The notes: a model not told the origin generated them from the sequence alone. Counted from the stretch's first letter, positions 1-8,996 are shown. The stretch is DNA of 64,000 nucleotides from Pelobacter propionicus DSM 2379 (GCF_000015045.1 NC_008609.1:2799501-2863500), one strand, 5' to 3'. Program-made: numbers and translations.

Positions 1-557
1 TATTTCTCTTTACACTCTTTCATGATCCTATAGACGCTAGCAACCCCGATCTTCAGTTCATCAGCAATAGCTTGTTTGGTCATACCTTGCCCGATCAACT
101 CCATGACCTTCTCGGACTGCGCCATTGCAGTTGCCTTCCTACCCTTGTACTTCCCTGCTTCCTTAGCAGCCCGTATGCCTTCCCTTTGTCGCTCTAGCAT
201 CATCTCACGCTCGAAGGTCGCTATTGCACCAAGCATGGTTAACATAAGTTTCCCAGTGGATGTGGTGGTATCAAGCTGAATGTTGAGCACCTTAAAGGCA
301 ACGTGCCTCTCTTCCAGATCCTCAGTGATGCTCAGTAGATGTTTTGTGCTCCTAGCGATTCTGTCGAGCTTACAAACCACCACCGTGTCACCTTCCCGGA
401 CATAATCCAGCATCGCTGCAAGCTCCGGTCTATCAGCATCCGCTCCGCTTGCCTTCTCTTGGTACACCTTGTCGACACCAGCGGCCCGGAGCTGCTCTAA
501 CTGAACGGCCAAGTCCTGTTCTTGAGTACTGACCCTTGCATACCCGATTACAGCCAT
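1..557 (-). CDS. Serine recombinase, resolvase/invertase family (runs to window edge)
   Basis: The minus strand from the ATG at 557 reads MAVIGYARVSTQEQDLAVQL, the N-terminus of small Pin/TnpR-type serine recombinases; the Ser of YARVST is the catalytic nucleophile in this family. Further on are the usual KLDRIARS and GAIATFEREMMLERQ segments and a C-terminal helix-turn-helix (KQAIADELKIGVASVYRIMK). 185 codons are visible and the next two bases at the edge are TA, so the stop is probably one base outside; 185 residues is normal full length. The start is preceded by AGGAGAAT. It likely resolves or inverts DNA of the mobile element occupying the left edge. Family assignment is secure; the specific role is inference. 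Confidence 0.9.
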   Translation of the reverse strand, partial: MAVIGYARVSTQEQDLAVQLEQLRAAGVDKVYQEKASGADADRPELAAMLDYVREGDTVVVCKLDRIARSTKHLLSITEDLEERHVAFKVLNIQLDTTTSTGKLMLTMLGAIATFEREMMLERQREGIRAAKEAGKYKGRKATAMAQSEKVMELIGQGMTKQAIADELKIGVASVYRIMKECKEK

Positions 558-1260
558 ATCATTCTCCTATCAATAACGCTTAAGACGTTGTGATAATATA
601 CTATCAAAATCCATATGTCAATTTATATGATAGGTCTTGACGACATACACCACACCTATCACGGAGGCATGCCCTATTGGTAACAAAGAAAAGATTCAGC
701 GTGCCTGCAAGATCGGAACAAATACGACAACCACCACTAGACAGGTAGGCGGAAGATCAGCGTTAGCCACAAGACCATTCTAAGCAACGGAGTTGTATAT
801 ATCGGAGAATAGATAACAACAGACTGCCACACTAATTCAATACCAATGAAGCCATATAACCACGTAAAAGACAGCAGACACTTAACAGACGTACAAGCCT
901 ATCACGGTATACAGTTATACAGTCGAGCTATTTTGCACCATGAGCTTCAACTTACATATTACAGCAGATGCCACCAAGCTCCTTATCAACTGTTTTTGTA
1001 ATCTGGCTACATTTGTTTGCTCATAATGTTAGCTGTTTATGTTACTGGATATATTTTAAATCATGTTATCTTATGCTGAGCACGAGTAACAATCATAATG
1101 CATAACGTTGAATGTGCTGCATTAAAATCTTGAGTGCTTATAATATATAACGGCTATATTATGTGCATTGCGTACACATACCTGTTTAGGTTCATACCGT
1201 ATGTTATGTTATAAGATTACTGTGTTGTGTGTTATATAAAGTATGCATCTATGCTTATGT

Positions 1261-1300
1261 TGTGCATGGTGTGGTTACATCGTGCATCATGCGGTTACAT
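1261..1300. repeat. Two tandem 20-bp imperfect repeats
   Basis: The 20 bases at 1261-1280 and 1281-1300 match at about 16 positions; both end in GGTTACAT (1273-1280 and 1293-1300) and share GTGCAT near the start. A spacing of about two helical turns would suit a DNA-binding protein of the element, but function is unknown. Confidence 0.5.
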
Positions 1301-1574
1301 GCTGGTGTGCACATGGGTAAGTCAAAGTCTTGCACGTTGTAGTGCTCTTGTCCTGTTGGCAATAGATACGCGGGTATCTGATTCTATAAGTGGTCTGTAT
1401 TGATTCCGTGCAACAAAGAAGTTGGACAGACCAAGGACAGCTATACCTGTCCGCACAAACAACAAGCTCAGCTCTGTAACGTAATGCGTAGGGGAACAAG
1501 CGAGACATACGAAGTATGAACATCCTTGTGCAGCATCAGGCAGCTCACAACATTCGTCAGCTCAGCAGGATCAA

Positions 1575-1596
1575 GCCTCTCCTACCAAGAAGAGGC
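1575..1596 (-). terminator. Weak hairpin downstream of alpA-like gene
   Basis: GCCTCT and AGAGGC form a 6-bp stem around a 10-base loop, about 20 bases past the stop of the AlpA-like gene on the minus strand. There is no U tract, so terminator function is tentative. Confidence 0.3.
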
Positions 1597-1615
1597 CCGA
1601 CCCATTCATCCGAGA

Positions 1616-1792
1616 TTAGCGTACTACAGCTAACAACCCATCAGCCCAAGCTTGCACCTCCGTACGCAGCCACCCTACCCGACCAGCAGCCAACTGCCTC
1701 CGAGCTGGAAACTGCCCCGCCTTCTCCATGTTGTAGATCGTCGTGTAACACAGCCCTGTTGCCCGAACCACATCCTGCCGTTTCATTATCAT
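1616..1792 (-). CDS. AlpA-family DNA-binding regulator / excisionase-like protein
   Basis: A 58-residue protein beginning MIMKRQDVVRATGLCYTTIY and continuing with a KAGQFPARRQL segment and a W-containing end. The order 'helix-turn-helix, FP.R..L, ..VGWL..EV..W' is the signature of AlpA/MerR-like winged-helix proteins (phage-type transcriptional activators or excisionases, usually 60-75 residues). The ATG at 1792 is preferred over the one at 1810 because GAGGGAG lies 7 bases upstream. In mobile elements such proteins activate integrase genes or direct excision, which fits the tRNA-flanking position. No integrase of this element is visible, so it probably lies beyond the left edge. Confidence 0.75.
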   Translation of the reverse strand: MIMKRQDVVRATGLCYTTIYNMEKAGQFPARRQLAAGRVGWLRTEVQAWADGLLAVVR

Positions 1793-1810
1793 GCTGTCTC
1801 CCTCACTCAC

Positions 1811-2247
1811 CCGAATGCGTATCGACGTTCATCAGCATTCACGGCGGCACAAATTTGTTCATCTATAAGTGGTCCCTATTCACCGGCCTACCGGGCTCAC
1901 GAAGGAGACAGAGCCGCGCCTGCACTGACGCGCCCGTGAACGCACCCACAGCCCGTATGAGCGGCCCAGACCAGCAAAGCACACAAAGACCCGTGTCACG
2001 CACCAAAGCCCCACACAGGGCACATACAGAGCACCAGCACGACACAAACAAGGCCAAGGGGAATAAGGGCACCCGCAAAGACTCCGATTATAGCCATGGA
2101 GCAGCAAGAGAGTTACAGCATTGGGGAGTACAGGAGACACGACGCAGACAGGAGGGTTGCATGGTGTTAGCAAGGCTGGAGGTTGCACGAGAGGTTGCAC
2201 ACAAAAAGAAAGGGGTCAAGCCATAAGGCCTAACCCCCTAATTTTCT
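1811..2247. other. Intergenic accessory DNA between alpA-like gene and tRNA-Gly
   Basis: No convincing gene. Open frames on both strands are rich in Cys/Arg/Pro or give out-of-frame tRNA readings. It holds the second copy of a 13-bp direct repeat, TCTATAAGTGGTC, at 1862-1874 (first copy 1383-1395). The tract ends at the tRNA 3' end, so an attachment site is expected at its right border. Confidence 0.5.
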
Positions 2248-2322
<75 letters not shown>

Positions 2323-2377
2323 GCGAAAGCTTGTGTTTTCTATCAAAACCCGGCCTTGTTGTCAACACTTTTTCAGG

Positions 2378-3790
2378 CTATTTTTTCATTCCCCTACTTT
2401 TTCTTTTTACCTGACAACCGGCCCGTCCACCGGTGGCAGCAAAAGGCTCCAGCAGGCGTTGATACAACCGCAGGATTGCAGCCCCCCTGCTGTTCCAGGA
2501 GTGCTCCCGCAGCGCCCGGTCGCGCACCGCACGGGAGAGTTGGGAGAGGCGCCGGCCGTCGCCCAAAAGCTCCGCCATCTTCCACGCCAGGTCCGCGGCA
2601 TCGCCATGCGCGGCATAGACCCCGCTGTCGGCCAGAATCTCGCGGTTGACCGGCGTATCGAACACCAGGGTCGGCAGACCGCAGGCCATGTAGTTGAACA
2701 ACTTGCCGTTGGCCTCGCTGAGCGACAACTTGGGGGAGACGGCCAGATCACCCGCACTCAAGTACAGCGCAGCCTGATCGTAGTCGATCCGGCCGGTGAA
2801 GGTCAGCATGTCGTCCAGCCCCATGCTCCGGGCCTGCTCGCGGTACACCTCTTCGGGATAGCCCATGATCAGGAAGCGGACATTGGCGCCGCGTCCCTTG
2901 AGAATCCTTGCGGACTCCAGCAGCAGGTCCACCCCCTGATAGCTGTTAAGCACCCCCAGGTACACCACCAATGGTATCGTCTCGTCAATGCCCAGCCTGC
3001 GCCGGGCCTCCCGACGTGAATGGGGATAGAAACGCTCCGTATCCACGCCATCGATCACCGCCGAGACCCGTTGGGCAGGCACGCCCCATTCCTTAACCAA
3101 CTGATCAGCGCCCTGGGTGGAGCTGGTGATGATGGCATCGGCGCAGCGGTTTACGGTCCGCTCCACGACAGCAAAGAGCCGTTCCAGCAGGGAACCTGCC
3201 CTGAAGAAACCGTGATCGCGACATTCGGTGGTGAGACTCCCCTGGAAGTCCATGACCAGCGGGATGCCCAATAGCGGCCTGAGAGCCAAGGCGATGCAGG
3301 CCCCCTCGTGCAGATGGGCGTGCAGGATTCGGGGCCTGAAGGAGCGGGCAACGGAGAGCGCCTTGAACAGCAGCAGAATATCCAGCAGCGGCTTCTGCCA
3401 GGAGGGGCCGGCGCTGAGACGGCGGTACCAGGGGATGTTGGGGATGCGCTCGGTGGGGATGCCGTCCATGTCCCTGCCGATGTGGTAGGTGAGGATGCGC
3501 ACATCGCACCCCTGGCGGATCAGCGTCCGCGCCTCCTCAAAAATCCTGACATGGCAGCCGCGATCGGCGAAATAGGGGGTGGGCGCCAGCATGAGGATGC
3601 GCAGCGGGGTTCGAGATTCAAGGCTCAAGGCTCGCTTTTCAGGGTTCGAGGAGCGAAGACCAGAGGAGAGAGCGTCAGGCATGGGTTGAGCCTCGCCGGA
3701 AGCCTGGTCAGCCGTATCCGTCCGGCAAGCCGTTTCTTCGACAACAACGCCCGGGGGAACCCGCCCCCCGGAATAGGTCTTACCCATCAC
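2378..3790 (-). CDS. Glycosyltransferase family 4 protein
   Basis: A predicted GT-B glycosyltransferase of surface polysaccharide synthesis. Conserved sequence starts near residue 62 (LRILMLAPTPYFADRGCHVR), followed by the acceptor-side Rossmann domain and a C-terminal donor domain with VIDGVDTERFYP, VVYLGVLNSYQGVDLLL and KLFNYMACGLPTLVFDTP. The usual Glu of the KLFEYMA-type motif is Asn here. The first ~60 residues are not conserved-looking and include a stretch made by a heptad-like DNA repeat (3607-3652), so the working start may be downstream. The called start is GTG at 3790 behind GAGG; ATG at 3787 is equally possible. It is the last gene of a three-gene minus-strand glycosyltransferase run. 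Acceptor and sugar are unknown. Confidence 0.85.
   Translation of the reverse strand: MMGKTYSGGRVPPGVVVEETACRTDTADQASGEAQPMPDALSSGLRSSNPEKRALSLESRTPLRILMLAPTPYFADRGCHVRIFEEARTLIRQGCDVRILTYHIGRDMDGIPTERIPNIPWYRRLSAGPSWQKPLLDILLLFKALSVARSFRPRILHAHLHEGACIALALRPLLGIPLVMDFQGSLTTECRDHGFFRAGSLLERLFAVVERTVNRCADAIITSSTQGADQLVKEWGVPAQRVSAVIDGVDTERFYPHSRREARRRLGIDETIPLVVYLGVLNSYQGVDLLLESARILKGRGANVRFLIMGYPEEVYREQARSMGLDDMLTFTGRIDYDQAALYLSAGDLAVSPKLSLSEANGKLFNYMACGLPTLVFDTPVNREILADSGVYAAHGDAADLAWKMAELLGDGRRLSQLSRAVRDRALREHSWNSRGAAILRLYQRLLEPFAATGGRAGCQVKRKSRGMKK
3607..3652. repeat. Heptad-like GGTTCGAG repeat copy inside a coding N-terminus
   Basis: The plus strand has GGTTCGAGATTC, then AAGGCTC twice, then GGGTTCGAGGAG. 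The same GGTTCGAGATTC core recurs at about 44190 inside an ABC transporter gene. Here it encodes part of the unconserved N-terminal extension of the glycosyltransferase, so it looks like an interspersed repeat absorbed into the reading frame. Confidence 0.55.
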
Positions 3791-3800
3791 TCCTCACCCC

Positions 3801-4751
3801 TCACTCAGCCCCCAGGTTGATCTTCTCCCTGACCACATAAATCGGCTTGCCCTGGGCTTCGTAGTAGGTGCGGGCGTTGACCTCTCCCAACAGCCCCAGC
3901 ACGATGAACTGCACCCCCATGAACACAAGGAAGGCGGTCAGGATCAGCAGCGGGTTTCTGTTCATGCTGAGATGTTCGAACAGCTTCATGTAGATGGTCA
4001 TGGCGCCGCTCAGAAACCCGGCCATGAGGGTGTACAGCCCCCACTTGCCGAACAGCTGGATCGGCTTGGTGGAGTAGGCCAGCAGAAACTTGACCGTCAT
4101 CAGGTCCAGGATCACCCGCACGGTGCGCGAGATACCGTATTTGCTCACTCCGTGACGGCGGGGATGGTGCCTGACCGGAAGTTCGGTGACCCTGGCCCCC
4201 ACCTGGGACGCCAGGGCAGGCACGAAGCGGTGCATCTCGCCGTACAGGCTGATGCCGTCCAGCACCTCGCGGCGGTAGGCCTTCAGGGTGCAGCCGTAAT
4301 CGTGGAGATGTACGCCGGTAAAGAACGAGATCAGGGCATTTGCCAGGACTGACGGAATCTTGCGGGTGATGAAGGTATCCTTGCGTTCGTTGCGCCAGCC
4401 GGAGACCACATCGTACCCCTCGTGGAGTTTTGCGATCAGACGTGGTATGTCCGATGGATCGTTCTGCAGATCGCCATCCATGGGGATGATGATGTCGCCG
4501 CTGGCTGCGTCGAAACCGGCGGCCATGGCCGCGGTCTGGCCGAAGTTGCGGCGAAACCTGATCACCTTGAGGCGTTCATCCCCGGACGCCAGACGCTTCA
4601 GCGCATCAAAGGATCCATCCCGGGAACCGTCGTCCACCATGATGATTTCAAAGCAGGCATCGACGGGATCCAGCGCACCCACGATGGCGCCATAGAGTTC
4701 GTCGATGTTTTCCTGTTCGTTATAGATAGGCACTACAATACTGAAATCCAC
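3801..4751 (-). CDS. GT2 glycosyltransferase, DPM1/GtrB/ArnC-like, membrane-anchored
   Basis: A 316-residue polyprenyl-phosphate sugar transferase of the GtrB/ArnC type. The GT-A domain begins at once (VDFSIVVPIYNEQENIDEL), with VDDGSRDGS, the metal-binding MDGDLQNDP and SGWRNERKD; two hydrophobic helices follow near residues 225-255 and 270-300. Family members transfer a sugar from a nucleotide donor to undecaprenyl phosphate at the inner face of the membrane. GTG at 4751 is chosen because GGGAG lies 6 bases upstream and the family start aligns there; the longer frame from 4820 adds 23 unlikely residues. It is 10 bases from the next gene (GT4), so the two are probably co-translated. Confidence 0.88.
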   Translation of the reverse strand: MDFSIVVPIYNEQENIDELYGAIVGALDPVDACFEIIMVDDGSRDGSFDALKRLASGDERLKVIRFRRNFGQTAAMAAGFDAASGDIIIPMDGDLQNDPSDIPRLIAKLHEGYDVVSGWRNERKDTFITRKIPSVLANALISFFTGVHLHDYGCTLKAYRREVLDGISLYGEMHRFVPALASQVGARVTELPVRHHPRRHGVSKYGISRTVRVILDLMTVKFLLAYSTKPIQLFGKWGLYTLMAGFLSGAMTIYMKLFEHLSMNRNPLLILTAFLVFMGVQFIVLGLLGEVNARTYYEAQGKPIYVVREKINLGAE

Positions 4752-4847
4752 ATCATGCTCCCTGGCAGGATTCCTTCCTGCCGGCCTGTGCGCCGTTTCG
4801 CGGAGATTGGTGCAGCGCAACCATCGCCCCGGCGCAAGCGTTCACCA

Positions 4848-5801
4848 TCACCAGACTTCCTGCTCGAAACCTTTTACCTGCCTGACCGTTACCTGGCCGC
4901 CCTTGGGCTGCTCCGGCCTTCCTCCCGCGAATCCCCACAAGAGTCCGGCGCCGTTACAGCAGTGCATGACCGGAAAGAGCCCCAGCAGCAGAAGGCTCTC
5001 CGCCACGCCGGAGGCCATGGCCGCCACGACGGTGAAACCGACCACTAGGATGGCATAGGCAAGGAGGGGTAGGCTCCAGAGCGGAGAGGCGGGCAGAAGC
5101 GGCAGCAGCAGCAGGTAACAGACAAAGAGAAGCGGCGCGAAACTGACCACTGATCCGGGCCCGGCCAGCAGGGTCTGCTGCGCCCTCCCCCTGCCGTAGC
5201 CAAACATCTGGCGCATGAAGGCAGCCAGCGTGGGACGCTGGCTGCGCTCCACCGCCATGGCCGGATCGTGCAGCAGGGCATGGCCGGAGGCTGCGATCCT
5301 GTCCAGAAGCTCGTTCTCCTCGTTGGGATAAAGCCGCTCGTCGAAACCGTCAGCCCCGAGAAACAGATCGCGACGGAAAGCCAGGTTGCACAGGATCAGC
5401 TCCTTCTCCGTTGTCCGGCGCAGCAAGCCCGTGGCGCGGTAACGGTTGCGCATGGCGCCGGCGCCAAAAAGCGATGAGAGGACAGCCCCGAAGAGGCGTT
5501 GCAGACGGCTGTCGCCGGCCGGCGTCAGGGAAGGGCCGCCCACGACCGCCACGTCAGATGCGCTAAACGCGTCGGCGCAGCGCCAAAGGGCATCCGGGAT
5601 AGGGCGGGAGTCGTCATCCAGGAAGTAGAGCAGATCCCCCCGTGCCTTGCGGGCTGCCAGGTTGCGCTGCCGACTGGGGCAAGTCCCCTCGGCCACCAGG
5701 ATCTCGAACAGCTCCACGGGGTACTCAAGCACCTTGAGCGCGTTCAGTGCCGTGACCGTCCCGCCCGGCTTTACCGGTATGATAATTGAAAATGTCGTCA
5801 T
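4848..5801 (-). CDS. GT2 family glycosyltransferase with C-terminal membrane segments
   Basis: The N-terminus MTTFSIIIPVKPGGTVTALN is a GT-A fold start; LLYFLDDDSRP carries the Asp-rich metal motif and LYPNEENELLDRI resembles the ED(V)E catalytic region of GT2 enzymes. Residues ~220-295 contain three or four strongly hydrophobic helices (FVCYLLLLPLLP, LLAYAILVVGFTVVAAMASG), so it is membrane-bound. 317 residues from ATG 5801; a TTG at 5816 is an alternative and neither has a strong ribosome site. First gene of the glycosyltransferase run. A 13-bp perfect palindrome (5814-5848) sits directly upstream and would fall in the leader. Confidence 0.8.
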   Translation of the reverse strand: MTTFSIIIPVKPGGTVTALNALKVLEYPVELFEILVAEGTCPSRQRNLAARKARGDLLYFLDDDSRPIPDALWRCADAFSASDVAVVGGPSLTPAGDSRLQRLFGAVLSSLFGAGAMRNRYRATGLLRRTTEKELILCNLAFRRDLFLGADGFDERLYPNEENELLDRIAASGHALLHDPAMAVERSQRPTLAAFMRQMFGYGRGRAQQTLLAGPGSVVSFAPLLFVCYLLLLPLLPASPLWSLPLLAYAILVVGFTVVAAMASGVAESLLLLGLFPVMHCCNGAGLLWGFAGGRPEQPKGGQVTVRQVKGFEQEVW

Positions 5802-5813
5802 CCGTTCCCAAAG

Positions 5814-5848
5814 CAATTGACCATCCCCCTACCGCGGATGGTCAATTG
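5814..5848. promoter_or_regulatory. Perfect 13-bp inverted repeat upstream of the GT2 gene
   Basis: CAATTGACCATCC (5814-5826) and GGATGGTCAATTG (5836-5848) pair perfectly around a 9-base loop. It lies between ccsA and the GT2 start on the same strand. It lacks a U tract, so it may be a protein-binding site, an mRNA-stabilising hairpin or a terminator of unusual type. Confidence 0.6.
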
Positions 5849-5893
5849 GTCGTCTGCTGGTGCGTCGTAGCGCCTTCACAGGGTGTTGTGTAT

Positions 5894-6748
5894 TCAGTTC
5901 GCTCCATAGCTGTGCAGGCCGGAGAGGAACAGGTTAACCCCCAGGTAGCAGAATAGGGTGGCGCAGAAACCGACAATGGAAAGCCAGGCAGCCCGCTTGC
6001 CGACCCACCCCTTGGTGAAACGGGCATGCAGAAAGGCGGCATAAATAAACCAGACTATCAGCGACCAGGTCTCCTTGGGGTCCCAGCTCCAGTAGGTGCC
6101 CCAGGCATAGTTGGCCCAGGCGGCGCCGGTTATGATGCCAATGGTGAGCAGCGGGAAGCCGATCATGATGGCCCGGTAGTTCAAGTCGTCCAGTACACGG
6201 GTGGGAGGAAAGAGCCCCATCAGGCCGCCGGCCGTCACATCCAGAGACGAGCTCATTTCATGGCGCGCCTTGAGCAGGTACATGCAGGACACACCGCACG
6301 CCACGGCAAAGGCGGCATAGCCGAGGAAGCAGGTGATCACGTGATAGAGGAGCCAGTTGCTCTGCAACGCGGGGACCAGCGGCTCGATGCTGCTGTTGAG
6401 CCCCAACTGGGCCCAGGCCATGGCAAGCAGCGCAAAGGGAACCACGAAAGCGCCGATGACGCGGTGGCGGTACTTCAGATCGATGAACAGGTAGATCAGG
6501 ATGATGGTCCAGGAGAAGAAGACCACCGATTCGTAGAGATTGGAAAGCGGGGCATGTCCATAACCGATGTCGTAGGACTCTTTCCAGCGCAGGGCGATGG
6601 CAACGGTCTGGACCCCCAGGCCGGCGTAGGCCAGCAGGCTCCCGGCCAGGCCGACGCCGCTGTTCCTGGTGGCCAGATAGACGAAGAACACAACCATGGA
6701 TACCATATAGGCAAGCGTTGTCAGGTTGAAACAGAGCGAACTGGTCAT
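5894..6748 (-). CDS. ccsA: System II cytochrome c biogenesis protein CcsA/CcsB (ResC)
   Basis: A 284-residue polytopic membrane protein, roughly eight hydrophobic helices. The tryptophan-rich periplasmic heme-binding motif is visible as WGTYWSWDPKETWSLIVW near residue 215, flanked by candidate heme-ligand His in LLYHVITCFLGYA and AAFLHARF. With ResB it forms the System II heme exporter/synthetase that attaches heme to CXXCH apocytochromes outside the membrane. It follows resB by 17 bases on the same strand, the usual operon order. Geobacterales carry several such pairs for their many multiheme cytochromes; which cytochromes this one serves is not visible. Confidence 0.93.
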   Translation of the reverse strand: MTSSLCFNLTTLAYMVSMVVFFVYLATRNSGVGLAGSLLAYAGLGVQTVAIALRWKESYDIGYGHAPLSNLYESVVFFSWTIILIYLFIDLKYRHRVIGAFVVPFALLAMAWAQLGLNSSIEPLVPALQSNWLLYHVITCFLGYAAFAVACGVSCMYLLKARHEMSSSLDVTAGGLMGLFPPTRVLDDLNYRAIMIGFPLLTIGIITGAAWANYAWGTYWSWDPKETWSLIVWFIYAAFLHARFTKGWVGKRAAWLSIVGFCATLFCYLGVNLFLSGLHSYGAN

Positions 6749-6765
6749 GGGCTGTCGATCCTCCC

Positions 6766-8130
6766 TCAGATATTCAGGTGCTTCAGCTTTCCAGCCAGAT
6801 CATCGAACTGCTGGGCAAATGCCGCCTGGTTCTTGCTGGCGTTGCCGTACATGCAGGCGCCTCCCTTGGAGACGACGATCCAGACCCGCTTGTGGGACAT
6901 GAAAAAAGCGAAAAAGAGACCGACAACCATCAACCCGCATCCCAGCCAGACGAACCAGACGCCAGGGTCCTTCGTCACCTGCAGCCCGGTGTACATGCGG
7001 GCATTGCTCCCCTCGTAACCGAATATCAGCTCATCGCCACGCTGGGCATTGATCTCGGGATGATTCCTGAACACCTCGAACACACGCGGCGTCCCGCCCC
7101 GGCTCGTCACCTCGATCCTTGCCGCGGGTCCGTTCAGCTCCGGAATAAATTGCCGCACCTCCTGGGTGGTTTCCAGGAGTTTCAGGGATGTTCCATCACC
7201 CAGGGAAACCGTCTCCCCCTCGTGGAGGGTCAGGCGCCTGCTTCCCGTCCCGCTCCGCGGGGTGAGCGTAAGGTAGTGCTCGCCCCCCTCGTCGGCCTGG
7301 CCGTAGCTGGACTGGTAGAAGGTAAATCCCTTGTAGGTCAGGGGATCGTTGACAATCACCCGTGCATGGGTGTAGGCGGGAACCGCCACACCGTTTTCCA
7401 GCACCGTCAGAATGCTCTTGAACTCCTTCGGAGCACCGGAGTCGTAGGTTGACACGGTAAACTGATCGCAGCGCAGGGTGAAGCCGAGCTGGGTCTCCCT
7501 GCCGTTGCGGGACATGAACGTGCCGACGCTCTCCCCCTCGACGATGTTCACGAAGCCCTTGTCACCGAACAGCGACCCGATGATGGCGCCCGCGAAGATC
7601 ACCAGGATGCTGGCATGGACGACATAGACCCCCAGTCGGCTCCAGGCATTCTTCTGGGCAAACAGGTGGCAGCTTCCCCCCTGCTCGGTCAGTGTCGAGG
7701 TGGCAAACTGCTCCCCCAGGAAATCGGCCAGCCGTTTGCGGGCCACATCCGGCGGCGTGGAAAACGCCACCTGCAGTTTCAGGGAAAGGCCGGCAGCCAG
7801 TGAGTCGTCCAGAACCAGGGCCGGCTGGCTGATAAACCTGAAGACGTGGGGCAGGCGCCTGATGGAGCAGCAGATCAGGTTCAGGCTGAAGACGTACAGA
7901 AGAGCGATGAACCACCAGGAGTGGTACATGTCGAAGAAGCCGAGACGGGAATAGACCTGCAGCTTGAGTGGGCTGATCCGCGCCACGTATTCCGGGGGAA
8001 CCAGCCCCTGGGGAAGTACGGTCCCAATAATGGAGGTCAGGGCAAGGGAGATGAGCAGAAAAAGCGTCAGTTTGAGCGAGCAGAAAAAGTCCCACAGGGA
8101 CTCGATCGGATTGCGTCGGGAAGGTGCCAA
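6766..8130 (-). CDS. resB: Cytochrome c biogenesis protein ResB
   Basis: A 454-residue ResB/Ccs1 protein. Three N-terminal membrane helices (LTLFLLISLALTSIIGTVLPQG, WWFIALLYVFSLNLICCSI, LGVYVVHASILVIFAGAIIGSL) precede a large periplasmic region containing NDPLTYKGFTFYQSSYG, a family hallmark, and a last helix (VWFVWLGCGLMVVGLFFAFFMSH). It works with CcsA in heme delivery and apocytochrome ligation. The start has a well-placed purine-rich site. The region upstream holds the purE terminator, so resB-ccsA is probably its own transcription unit. Confidence 0.93.
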   Translation of the reverse strand: MAPSRRNPIESLWDFFCSLKLTLFLLISLALTSIIGTVLPQGLVPPEYVARISPLKLQVYSRLGFFDMYHSWWFIALLYVFSLNLICCSIRRLPHVFRFISQPALVLDDSLAAGLSLKLQVAFSTPPDVARKRLADFLGEQFATSTLTEQGGSCHLFAQKNAWSRLGVYVVHASILVIFAGAIIGSLFGDKGFVNIVEGESVGTFMSRNGRETQLGFTLRCDQFTVSTYDSGAPKEFKSILTVLENGVAVPAYTHARVIVNDPLTYKGFTFYQSSYGQADEGGEHYLTLTPRSGTGSRRLTLHEGETVSLGDGTSLKLLETTQEVRQFIPELNGPAARIEVTSRGGTPRVFEVFRNHPEINAQRGDELIFGYEGSNARMYTGLQVTKDPGVWFVWLGCGLMVVGLFFAFFMSHKRVWIVVSKGGACMYGNASKNQAAFAQQFDDLAGKLKHLNI

Positions 8131-8252
8131 AAGTATCTCCTGCTGTCCGTTATGACGATCATGGTCACAGCCTGAACGAAGTCGGGATGATAGACCAATT
8201 CATCCTAAAGGTGTAGATTTTTTTGCTCGTGCGGTTACAAGGCAGCGCCCCA

Positions 8253-8287
8253 CTAAAAAGGGATAACAAGCTGAATTGTTATCCCTT
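8253..8287 (-). terminator. Rho-independent terminator of purE
   Basis: AAAGGGATAACAA (8257-8269) and TTGTTATCCCTTT (8276-8287 plus one base) form a perfect stem around GCTGAA; on the minus strand it is followed by a short T run. It lies 70 bases past the purE stop. Confidence 0.85.
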
Positions 8288-8355
8288 TCGCTGTATCGCC
8301 CGTTCCCGGTAGGGGTCACTGCTTGTCATATGCAGTGCAGCTGGTCGGCCCCTTC

Positions 8356-8877
8356 TCAGTGCGCTTCGTCAACCGCCCTGAGAGCCTGCAGATCGGCGTC
8401 ACGTCGTTCAACGTCCAGGGCCATCTCCCGGCGGTAATCCCGCAGAGCCTGAGCCAGACGCTCGTCAGAGAGGGCCAGTATCTGTACGGCCAGGACACCG
8501 GCGTTCTTCGCCCCGGCCTTGCCGATGGCCATGGTTGCCACCGGAATGCCACCCGGCATCTGTACCGTGGAGTACAATGCATCGACGCCGCTCAGGGCGC
8601 CTCCCCCCACCGGAACCCCGATCACCGGCAGGATCGTCTCGGACGCGATCACACCGGCCAGATGGGCGGCCATGCCGGCCCCGGCGATGATAACCTTGAC
8701 TCCCCGTTCGCCGGCCTCAGCGGCCAGCTTTGCCGTCTTGACGGGAGAACGGTGAGCCGACGAGACCCTCATCTCGCAGGGAACATCGAACTGCCCCAAA
8801 AGGTCCGCCGCCTCCTGCATTACCGGCAGATCCGAATTACTCCCCATGATAATCAGAACCTGTGGATTGACATGCAT
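8356..8877 (-). CDS. purE: N5-carboxyaminoimidazole ribonucleotide mutase PurE
   Basis: A 173-residue class I PurE, converting N5-CAIR to CAIR in purine synthesis. Visible are the nucleotide-binding IIMGSNSDLPVM, the SAHRSP segment with the catalytic His, and GGGALSGVDALYSTVQMPGG. ATG 8877 is preferred over 8907 because GGAGGAGAG precedes it and the family begins here. purK is not adjacent. purD and purH lie upstream on the same strand but are separated by the chemoreceptor and a terminator, so purE is probably expressed alone. Confidence 0.95.
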   Translation of the reverse strand: MHVNPQVLIIMGSNSDLPVMQEAADLLGQFDVPCEMRVSSAHRSPVKTAKLAAEAGERGVKVIIAGAGMAAHLAGVIASETILPVIGVPVGGGALSGVDALYSTVQMPGGIPVATMAIGKAGAKNAGVLAVQILALSDERLAQALRDYRREMALDVERRDADLQALRAVDEAH

Positions 8878-8996
8878 ACTCTCTCCTCCCCTCTTTCCAT
8901 GCGGCATAGAAAAACGTTCTCTCAGGATTCGGCAATCAAAACCATGGTCAGCCCCGACCGCCGGACACCGTCTCTCGGAAGCAGCCGGCAGAACTT

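Larger units (their letters stand above)
558..1615. other. AT-rich accessory DNA without convincing genes
   Basis: About 1 kb that is much richer in A/T than the core genes to the right. Open frames here have no recognisable domains, no good ribosome sites and odd composition, so I call none. It contains a 20-bp imperfect tandem duplication (1261-1300), one copy of a 13-bp direct repeat (1383-1395) whose partner lies upstream of the AlpA-like gene, and a short hairpin (1575-1596). It is best read as the flank of an integrated element. Confidence 0.6.

Noticed and set aside
1516-2226. 236-codon plus-strand frame in the left accessory region
   Set aside because: Composition is Pro/Ser/Arg/His-rich without any domain, has no ribosome site and overlaps the AlpA-like gene on the other strand.
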